From NCBI RefSeq assembly GCF_000190735.1, contig NC_015177.1:992001-1056000 (forward strand): DNA of 64,000 nt, read 5' to 3'. Position 1 is the stretch's first letter. Each line of letters opens with the position of its first letter. Positions 54,598 to 61,661 of the stretch are shown here, one piece after another. Source of the DNA: Pseudopedobacter saltans DSM 12145. GTDB lineage: Bacteria; Bacteroidota; Bacteroidia; Sphingobacteriales; Sphingobacteriaceae. Under the pieces are notes generated by a model. That model worked only from the letters and a program-made list of their open reading frames with translations. It was not told where the DNA came from and ran no database searches. A program made the position numbers and the translations under genes.

Positions 54598-55668
54598 TTA
54601 ATATTTTAAAAACCTGAGTTTCTTCTCATCTAAAACAACAATATGTCCGTTGTTTCCCACTTCTATCAGGTTCTCCAGTTTAAATTCTTTTAATGTCCTG
54701 ATCATCGATTCCTGGGAAGCTCCTATTATATTAGAAAGATCTTCTCTAGATATATCAATGATGTGTTTTCCTTGATTAGTTTCGTTAAATTTATCTATCA
54801 ATTTTATAATACCCTGAGCTACTTTTTTTCTTAAGGAATTATAAGCCATATTAAGAATCATTTCTTCGTTGTCGGAGATATTTTGAGACATCAGTTTAAT
54901 AAACTTTTTTGCCAGAGAAACATCTGTGTAAATATGACTCAGAAAATCCTCCTTGGGTATTAAAATTAAGGATACATCTTCTAAAACCTGAGATTTTTTA
55001 AGATAATTAGACTCTTTGAAAATTTCTGTAAACCCAAAAAAATCTCCTTTTCCATATATACCCGTAATCAATTCCTTTCCATCGCTGTTTATTAAGAACT
55101 CTTTAATTTTTCCTTCAGTAATATAATAAAGAAACAATGGGCGTTGTCCTATTTCATAAAGTATGTGTTTCTTTTTATAATGAACAATTTCGTGATCAGC
55201 CCGTATCAATTTGGATTGTTCAATATCAAAAAAATCCTGATCTAAGCCATTTTGAGATTCTGTATAGCTATGCAGTTGTTTCGCATGCATCTCATTCTTC
55301 TGTAGTCTGGTTTTTATAGTATTCAGCAAATCAACTTCGTTAAAAGGTTTTACCAGGTAATCATCGGCCCCCAATGTCATCCCTTTTCTTAGGTTATCCG
55401 GTTCACTACTTCCACTAAGAAAAATAAAGGGGATAGTTGCTGTTTTTGGATGATTACTTAAAATGTGCAAAACACCGTATCCATCAAGGTTCGGCATTTT
55501 TATGTCACAAAGTATTAAATCGGGCAATTCCCGCAAAGCCGTTTCGACACCTGACTTGCCATCATTTGCACAGTAAACATTATATCCTGATAAGTTTAAA
55601 AGCAGGGAGATATTTTCGCTCAGCAGACTGTCGTCTTCGATAATTAATATTTTCTTCATAGGTAGCAT
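54598..55668 (-). CDS. Response regulator fused to CRP/FNR-type cyclic-nucleotide-binding and DNA-binding domains
   Basis: 356 residues. Receiver domain 4-120: ILIIEDDSLL, phospho-acceptor D55 in LCDIKMPN, and the conserved LVKPF lysine. The cNMP-binding beta-barrel is about 150-260 (LYEIGQRPLFLYYITEGKIKEF, YGKGDFFGF), followed by a CRP-type HTH (ISREDLSNIIGASQESMIRTLKEF). An alternative start is the third-codon-downstream Met (MKKILIIEDD). It combines phosphorelay input with CRP-style output. Its partner kinase is unknown; the orphan PAS kinase at 20964 is a candidate. Confidence 0.9.
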   Translation of the reverse strand: MLPMKKILIIEDDSLLSENISLLLNLSGYNVYCANDGKSGVETALRELPDLILCDIKMPNLDGYGVLHILSNHPKTATIPFIFLSGSSEPDNLRKGMTLGADDYLVKPFNEVDLLNTIKTRLQKNEMHAKQLHSYTESQNGLDQDFFDIEQSKLIRADHEIVHYKKKHILYEIGQRPLFLYYITEGKIKEFLINSDGKELITGIYGKGDFFGFTEIFKESNYLKKSQVLEDVSLILIPKEDFLSHIYTDVSLAKKFIKLMSQNISDNEEMILNMAYNSLRKKVAQGIIKLIDKFNETNQGKHIIDISREDLSNIIGASQESMIRTLKEFKLENLIEVGNNGHIVVLDEKKLRFLKY

Positions 55669-56279
55669 TAATTTAGATAATAAAAATCAGCGATTTCAAG
55701 AACATCTGTTCATTTTCAATATGTATCATTAGTTATTTATTCATATTTATTTTTTATATGCACAATAAAATCGGCTTCTGTCCGTTTATGATACATTAGG
55801 TGTCTTATTGTTAAGTCATCAATTGGGCCAATAAAAACAAATCTAAATCGCAAGTCAGCTTTAAAGAGTTTATCTTGCGTAAATAAGGTTTCTAAGGTCA
55901 TTAAGTTTACTTTTTTAATTAAAACATATATGTAAATTAAACGGTAGGCTAAAGAAATTTATTTTCAATGTGTAAATGATGCAACCAATTTGGGGAAATA
56001 AATCTACATTCCACATGATTTTCGTCAATTGTTTGCATGATATATATCATTGTTTTAGGTGATTATTCCAAAAATTAATAAAATTCCTTTATATTTTCTT
56101 AATTTTTAGGAATAAAATGCGTAAATTAGAATGAGTCTAAACTAAAGTAGGAGGACTAATTGGAAATTTATTTGTTAAATTTTTTTCGGAGATTAATCTT
56201 CGCTACAAAAAACTCAACTTCTTCCTTGAGAGAGTCATATCTTACTTTGTAAAATATAGAACAGTTGATTCCAATTTAT
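55669..56279. other. Long AT-rich intergenic region without a supported gene
   Basis: About 610 bp upstream of the receiver-CRP gene. I see a perfect 14-bp palindrome ATGATATATATCAT at 56037-56050, set in an extended near-palindromic context, which may be an operator. The right part (about 56150-56279) contains a short reverse-strand frame resembling a protein C-terminus, but no complete gene. Confidence 0.4.
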
Positions 56280-56638
56280 ATGGAAATTAAAACGAAAAGC
56301 GTCGAAACTTATTTAATGAGATTTCAAAAGAACAAACTGTTTCTTTTGAATTATTTAGAAACTTTTTGAAAGAATTGGTTCTCCAGGCAATAGAAATTAT
56401 CAATTATGGGGATTCCTACACTAAAATTAAAGGGTAATCTGGTTCATTATGGAATATTAAAAAACAAGCTAGTTTACCCTGGACAAATTGTATAAATAAA
56501 TTTCAAAAGGAATTGAAAGGATTTAAAACTTCAAAAGGTATAGTGTAATTTCCATTTGATCAGGAATTTCCTAAAGATGTTGTAAAGCAAATGCTGATAT
56601 ATAGAATAGAAGAAAATTTGAAAAAGAAAAACAAATGA
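56280..56638 (+). pseudogene. Decayed DUF1801-type gene (YdhG-like)
   Basis: No single frame is intact, but the three frames together follow a DUF1801 protein. Frame one gives VETYL near the start, a -1 shifted frame gives EIINYGDSYTKIKG, then a further frame gives GNLVHYGILKNKLVYPG, and finally FQKELKGFKTSKGIV, a TAA stop at the codon after GIV, and FPFDQEFPKDVVKQ...EENLKKKNK. At least two frameshifts and two in-frame stops are present. The relic stop overlaps the next ATG as ATGA, preserving the old translational coupling. Sequencing error is unlikely given several lesions. Confidence 0.75.
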
Positions 56639-56916
56639 AATCGTTAAGAATTTGTGCAAACGGACATAAATATTTTAAAACAAGTGATTGCCCGGTATGT
56701 CCGGTTTGTGAAGGAAAAAGAGAACCACATGCAAGTTTTATGATTCAGTTAGCTGCGCCTGCAAGGAGAGCTTTAGAAAATGCTGGAATTGACACATTGA
56801 ATAAACTATCGCTATATTCCGAAAAAGAAATACTAAAATTACATGGAATCGGAAAAACTGCAATTCCTAAACTTAAAGAAGCCTTGTTAACAAAAGGATT
56901 AACATTTAACGAATAA
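56635..56916 (+). CDS. Zinc-ribbon plus helix-hairpin-helix (RpoA C-terminal-like) small protein
   Basis: 93 residues. N-terminal Cys/His cluster (C, GH, DCPVCPVCE) suggests a zinc ribbon. Residues about 40-88 form an RNA-polymerase alpha C-terminal-like or HhH domain (APARRALENAGIDTLNKLSLYSEKEILKLHGIGKTAIPKLKEAL). Such genes often follow DUF1801 genes in Bacteroidetes, matching the relic upstream. It is followed within 3 bp by the SRPBCC gene. Function is unknown; DNA or RNA binding is plausible. Confidence 0.75.
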   Translation: MKSLRICANGHKYFKTSDCPVCPVCEGKREPHASFMIQLAAPARRALENAGIDTLNKLSLYSEKEILKLHGIGKTAIPKLKEALLTKGLTFNE

Positions 56917-56919
56917 AAA

Positions 56920-57363
56920 ATGAAACTAACTATAAAAGCCAAAATACAAATTTCTAAACCGGCAAAGCAAGTTTTTGATGCTATTATCGACCCGGAAAAA
57001 ATGAGCAACTATTTTATAGAAAGAGGATCTGGTAAAATGGAAACCGGAGAGTCGGTTATTTGGAACTTCCCGGAATTTCCAGACGATTGCCCAATAAAAG
57101 TTAAAGAAATAAAACCTGATAACTTTATTTCTTTTTCATGGGACAATGGGAATGTCGAAACATTGGTTTCAATTAAATTAGACGAAGTGAGGGGTGGAAC
57201 CGTTGTTACTGTAGTTGAAGATGGTATGGAAAATGATGAAAAAGGTATACAGTGGCTTAAAGGAAATACCGAAGGATGGGCAAATTTTCTGGCTTGTCTT
57301 AAAGGGTATTTGGAGTACGGAATAAATTTAAGAAAAGGCGCTTTTGACTTTATGAAGCAATAA
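56920..57363 (+). CDS. SRPBCC-family protein (AHSA1-like)
   Basis: 147 residues. Begins IKAKIQISKPAKQVFDAIIDPEKMSNYF, then MENDEKGIQWLKGNTEGWANFLACLKGYLEYG, the classic START-like helix-grip fold of Activator of Hsp90 ATPase homologs. It has no signal peptide and is cytoplasmic. Proteins of this type bind hydrophobic ligands, but no ligand is known. It forms a small operon with the gene before it. Confidence 0.85.
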   Translation: MKLTIKAKIQISKPAKQVFDAIIDPEKMSNYFIERGSGKMETGESVIWNFPEFPDDCPIKVKEIKPDNFISFSWDNGNVETLVSIKLDEVRGGTVVTVVEDGMENDEKGIQWLKGNTEGWANFLACLKGYLEYGINLRKGAFDFMKQ

Positions 57364-57558
57364 TTCCTAATTTTTAATATTCGCCGGCACTATTAATTGA
57401 ATTTTCCTGATTTTTTGAATAACGAAGCATATTTGTTATGTTTACATGTAAGAAAATACTCCAAAATTTTAAAATAAACTACCCCGATATTGCCCCTTTA
57501 AATTTAAATTAGCATAATTGAGAAAACTATTTCTCCACCAAAATCTAATTTGTCATAT

Positions 57559-60500
57559 ATGCTTGCTGCAAAGAGATGGAGTTTTAAACTGTTCATAATC
57601 CTTTTTCTTGTCTCTCCGTCAATTTTCGCCCAAATGAAAAATACATTTGAGCATATCACTGTTGAACAAGGTCTTTCCCAAAGTGCAGTGTTATCCATTG
57701 CGCAGGACAGCTTGGGCTTTATGTGGTTCGGAACAAAGGACGGTTTAAATCGGTACGATTCGAAAAATGTAGAGGTTTATCGAAGTAAATCAAAAGATCC
57801 TAAATCTTTAAGCAGCAGTATAAATATCAATACCCTTCTTGTTGATTCTAAAGGTTTTTTATGGATAGGAACGCAACATGGCTTAAATAAGTATTTGGCC
57901 GAAAGTGATTCTTTTCAGCAATTTCTACATCGGGGGGATAATCCGAAAACAATTTCTAATGAGGTTATCAGATCTTTATTCGAAGATAATGAAGGGAATG
58001 TTTGGGTAGGTACCGAAAAGGGATTGAATAAAGTGCTGCCAGACGGAAGTATCGAAAGGTTTGAAGTAGAAAAGTATAGTAAAAATGGCTTAACAAATGA
58101 CTTTATTAAAACAATTTATCAGGATCGGCAGGGCATTATGTGGTTGGGAACTACCGGTGGTTTGGTGAAGATGACAAATGCGGGAAAAACGTATAAATTT
58201 AAATTTTACGAGTCAGATAAAAATAAAGAAAATTCAATATCAGGTAATGATATTAGTTCAATAATCGAAGATTACCAAGGGAATTTGTGGATAGGAACAC
58301 GATTAAAAGGGTTCAATCTCTTTGATCGCAACAAAGAAACATTTGTTAGATTCGATATTAGGTCGGGGGTGGGGTTAAGCAGTGATGATATCAGGAAAAT
58401 TACGGTAGATAAAAACGGGAAGCTATGGATTGCCACACTTGGAGGAGTAAACATTTTTAATCCTCTAATTAGCAAGGTAGAACAAATATTTGTTAACGAA
58501 CCCGAGAATCCCAACAGTTTAAGCCAAAATTCAACCTATGATATTTATCAGGATAAATTGGGCTCTATGTGGATCGGAACCTACTTTGGCGGGCTGAATA
58601 TTACCCACACTTTAAATCCTCCATTCACTTTATATCAGCATTTCTCTTATAAAAATTCTCTTAGTAGCAATATAGTTAGCGCAATGGTGGAAGATGGTTA
58701 TGGGAATCTATGGATAGGGACAGAAGGAGGCGGTTTAAATTATTTGGATCGGAAAACGGGTAGATTTAAAGAATACAAACATACTCAGGGCGAGGAAAAT
58801 TCGCTAAGTTCCAATCTTGTAAAAGATCTTGCTTTAGACGCAGAAGGGAATTTATGGGCAACGACGTTTGAGGGGGGCTTAAATGTATACAATCCTAAAA
58901 CTGGTAAATTCCGAATATATAAACATACTTCATCATTAAAATCAAATAGATTATCTAATATCTTAATAGACAGCAAACAAAAGGTTTGGGTAGGAAGCAG
59001 AAATGGCCTGTTTATTTATGATAGCCATTTAGATATCTTTAAACAAACAGATGTACCGCATTCCTTTATATCATCAATTTATGAAGATAGTGAGGGCCGA
59101 ATCTGGGTAGCAAGTGATACCGGTTTGTTTTTAAAAGGGAACAAATCAAATCACTTTGTCAATATCACATTAAAAGATAATCCATCCTGGTTTTTACGTA
59201 TAAATGCAATATCAGAAGATTCAAAAGGAAAAATATGGTTTGCTACACATAACGGAATATTAGTTTACTCGGATAAAGATAAGACGGTTAAACTTTATAC
59301 CGAAAATCAGGGTTTGCCTACCAATTCTATTTTAGGAGTAATAGAAGATAACCAAAAGAATTTATGGTTTAGTACGACAAAAGGGCTGGTTAAGTTTGAA
59401 AAAGGCATATTTAAAACTTACAATACGGCAGATGGTCTTGCAGGGAATGTTTTTAATTTTAACTCTTTTTTGAAAGGCGGAAACGGAGAACTCTTTTTTG
59501 GTGGTTTTAATGGTATGATAAGCTTTAGGCCGGAGGATATCAAGGAAAATAAAGCAAAACCTACAGTAATTTTAACCGGAGTTTATTTACCTGATAAAGT
59601 TGTTAAAGTAGGTGACGAAACAGAAATATTAAAAAAGGCCATTTGGGATACTCCTAAAATAGGTATTCCTTATAAAGAAAGTGTTTTCAGTCTCGACTTT
59701 GCAGTTTTGAATTACATAAGTCCAAATAAAAACAAATACGCATATAAATTAGAAGGCATCGATAAGCAATGGATAGAGCTGCAGTCACCTAATATTTCCT
59801 TTAATAAACTTTCTGATGGAGAGTATATATTATTGGTAAGAGGAAGTAATAATGATGGTGTTTGGAGTGATATTAAAAAGCTTAAGATAACGATCTATCC
59901 GCCGTTTTGGAAAAGTTGGTGGGCTTATCTTTTTTATCTTGCGATAATAGCGGGTATTGGTTTTGTTGTCATCAGGTATTTTATCATGGAAGCCCTGTTG
60001 AAAAAGGAACATGAAGTTCACCAATTGAAAGTAGATTTTTTTAGAAATGTTTCTCACGAAATCCGAACTCCTTTAACCCTGATTTTAGGTCCAATTGAAA
60101 AGTTAATAGGAGATCCGGAAACGAGTTTACCAATTAAGGACCAATTATCAGGAGTTAATAAACATGTAAAGCGTCTGACCAAACTTATTAACGAACTGCT
60201 AGACTTTAGCAAAGTAGAAGCAGGTAAGATGAAACTGCGTGTTGAAAGAGTCAATTTGGTTGATTTTACACATGATATTTATCAGTCTTTTCAATACAAG
60301 GCAAGAGAAACAGGTATTCAATATCGTTTTAGCAGTGCCAAGTCGTCGATAGAAGCTTATATAGATAAAGCTCAGTTAGAAAAGGTTTTCTATAATTTAT
60401 TGTCAAATGCTTTTAAATTCACGCCTAATGATGGTAGGGTTGATGTTACTATAGAAGAAACTGCTACTGATATTTTGGTAAGAATAATCGACAGTGGAAA

Positions 60501-61545
60501 AGGAATTGGTAAGGAAAACAAGGAAAAGATATTTACAAATTTCTATCAGGAGGATACCGATCAAAGGAATATAGGTACCGGTATAGGATTGGCGTTATCG
60601 AAAAGTATCGCAAAGCTGCATAAAGGTGATTTAATAGTTGAAGACGATGATAGAGAAACAATATTCTGTCTTTCATTAAAAAAGGGGTTCGAACATTTAA
60701 ATGAGTTTGAAATTATAGAAGACCAATACGAAGGTAAATTAGCAGATTATGATGTAGATGTTGAAGAACAGGAAAATGAAGCTGAGTTACCTTCCATACT
60801 TGTGATAGAAGACAATAAAGAAGTACGTGATTTTGTTGTGGATACGCTAAAAGAGAAATATAGTGTATTAACTGCCGAAAACGGAAGCGAAGGATTGAAG
60901 CTTACATTGACTCATATGCCCGATATTGTAATAAGTGATGTTATGATGCCGGTTATGGATGGAATAGCGTATTGCAGAGCAGTAAAATCAGATGAAAGGA
61001 TAAACCATATTCCTGTAGTTTTACTAACTGCCAGAACAGGAGAATCCGATGAATTGGAAGGATTGAAAATCGGTGCTGATGCATATATGACAAAACCTTT
61101 TACGATAGATAAGCTTAAATATACCGTTTCTAATCTTGTTGCTTTACAGGAAGCAATGCGCAGCAAATTTACAAGAAGATTGAGTTTGGAACCTAATCAA
61201 CCCGAAACCGAACATCCTGACAATCGATTTATAGAAAAAGTATTGCATCTTTTGGAAGAGAACATTGGTAATCCAAATTTTGGAGTAAATGATTTTGCTT
61301 CGGAAATAGGAATGAGTACACCTATCTTCTATAAAAAAATTAAGGCCATTACGGGGCTTACTGTTAATAATTTTATGAAGTCTTTCAGGCTAAAAAGAGC
61401 CCTCCAATTAATGGAACAAAAACGCGGAACAATTTCCGAAATAGCCTATAATGTTGGTTTTACCGATCCAAAATATTTTAGCAAAGAATTTAAGAAGCAA
61501 TTCGGGAAGACGCCAACAGAGTTTATTTCGTGCCAATATAGTTGA
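57559..61545 (+). CDS. Hybrid two-component system regulator (one-protein sensor/response regulator)
   Basis: 1328 residues from ATG 57559 (a TTG three codons upstream is also possible). Signal peptide, then 14 propeller repeats with the (L/M/V)W(I/V/F)GT...GL pattern (two seven-bladed Reg_prop domains), a Y_Y_Y domain (YAYKLEGIDKQW), and a membrane helix (WAYLFYLAIIAGIGFVVIRY). Cytoplasmic part: HisKA with VSHEIRTPLT (H833), HATPase (LLSNAFKFTP, GTGIGLALSK), receiver with D1127 (ISDVMMP), and an AraC HTH at the C-terminus (VGFTDPKYFSKEFKKQFG). Such proteins sense oligosaccharides in the periplasm and switch on the adjacent locus, here starting with the GH2 gene. Confidence 0.95.
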   Translation: MLAAKRWSFKLFIILFLVSPSIFAQMKNTFEHITVEQGLSQSAVLSIAQDSLGFMWFGTKDGLNRYDSKNVEVYRSKSKDPKSLSSSININTLLVDSKGFLWIGTQHGLNKYLAESDSFQQFLHRGDNPKTISNEVIRSLFEDNEGNVWVGTEKGLNKVLPDGSIERFEVEKYSKNGLTNDFIKTIYQDRQGIMWLGTTGGLVKMTNAGKTYKFKFYESDKNKENSISGNDISSIIEDYQGNLWIGTRLKGFNLFDRNKETFVRFDIRSGVGLSSDDIRKITVDKNGKLWIATLGGVNIFNPLISKVEQIFVNEPENPNSLSQNSTYDIYQDKLGSMWIGTYFGGLNITHTLNPPFTLYQHFSYKNSLSSNIVSAMVEDGYGNLWIGTEGGGLNYLDRKTGRFKEYKHTQGEENSLSSNLVKDLALDAEGNLWATTFEGGLNVYNPKTGKFRIYKHTSSLKSNRLSNILIDSKQKVWVGSRNGLFIYDSHLDIFKQTDVPHSFISSIYEDSEGRIWVASDTGLFLKGNKSNHFVNITLKDNPSWFLRINAISEDSKGKIWFATHNGILVYSDKDKTVKLYTENQGLPTNSILGVIEDNQKNLWFSTTKGLVKFEKGIFKTYNTADGLAGNVFNFNSFLKGGNGELFFGGFNGMISFRPEDIKENKAKPTVILTGVYLPDKVVKVGDETEILKKAIWDTPKIGIPYKESVFSLDFAVLNYISPNKNKYAYKLEGIDKQWIELQSPNISFNKLSDGEYILLVRGSNNDGVWSDIKKLKITIYPPFWKSWWAYLFYLAIIAGIGFVVIRYFIMEALLKKEHEVHQLKVDFFRNVSHEIRTPLTLILGPIEKLIGDPETSLPIKDQLSGVNKHVKRLTKLINELLDFSKVEAGKMKLRVERVNLVDFTHDIYQSFQYKARETGIQYRFSSAKSSIEAYIDKAQLEKVFYNLLSNAFKFTPNDGRVDVTIEETATDILVRIIDSGKGIGKENKEKIFTNFYQEDTDQRNIGTGIGLALSKSIAKLHKGDLIVEDDDRETIFCLSLKKGFEHLNEFEIIEDQYEGKLADYDVDVEEQENEAELPSILVIEDNKEVRDFVVDTLKEKYSVLTAENGSEGLKLTLTHMPDIVISDVMMPVMDGIAYCRAVKSDERINHIPVVLLTARTGESDELEGLKIGADAYMTKPFTIDKLKYTVSNLVALQEAMRSKFTRRLSLEPNQPETEHPDNRFIEKVLHLLEENIGNPNFGVNDFASEIGMSTPIFYKKIKAITGLTVNNFMKSFRLKRALQLMEQKRGTISEIAYNVGFTDPKYFSKEFKKQFGKTPTEFISCQYS

Positions 61546-61558
61546 ATTTTGTAAAAAG

Positions 61559-61594
61559 ATAGGTGTTATTTTTATAAAATGACACCTATTTTTT
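61559..61594 (+). terminator. Intrinsic terminator after the hybrid regulator gene
   Basis: 14-bp stem ATAGGTGTTATTTT with one G-T wobble pair, a 3-nt loop and a run of six T, starting 14 bp after the regulator stop. It separates the regulator transcript from the GH2 gene, so that gene probably has its own inducible promoter in the remaining short gap. Confidence 0.85.
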
Positions 61595-61661
61595 AAGAAA
61601 GTATACCTTCCTCAGGCGAATTTTATTTTAGGTTTGTTTCAATAACCTAAAGAAAGTTTTA

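Noticed and set aside
56150-56279. Reverse-strand frame resembling a protein C-terminus (SLKEEVEFFVAKI)
   Set aside because: It is about 30 residues long, closed by an upstream stop and matches nothing I recognise; may be a relic, but cannot be supported.
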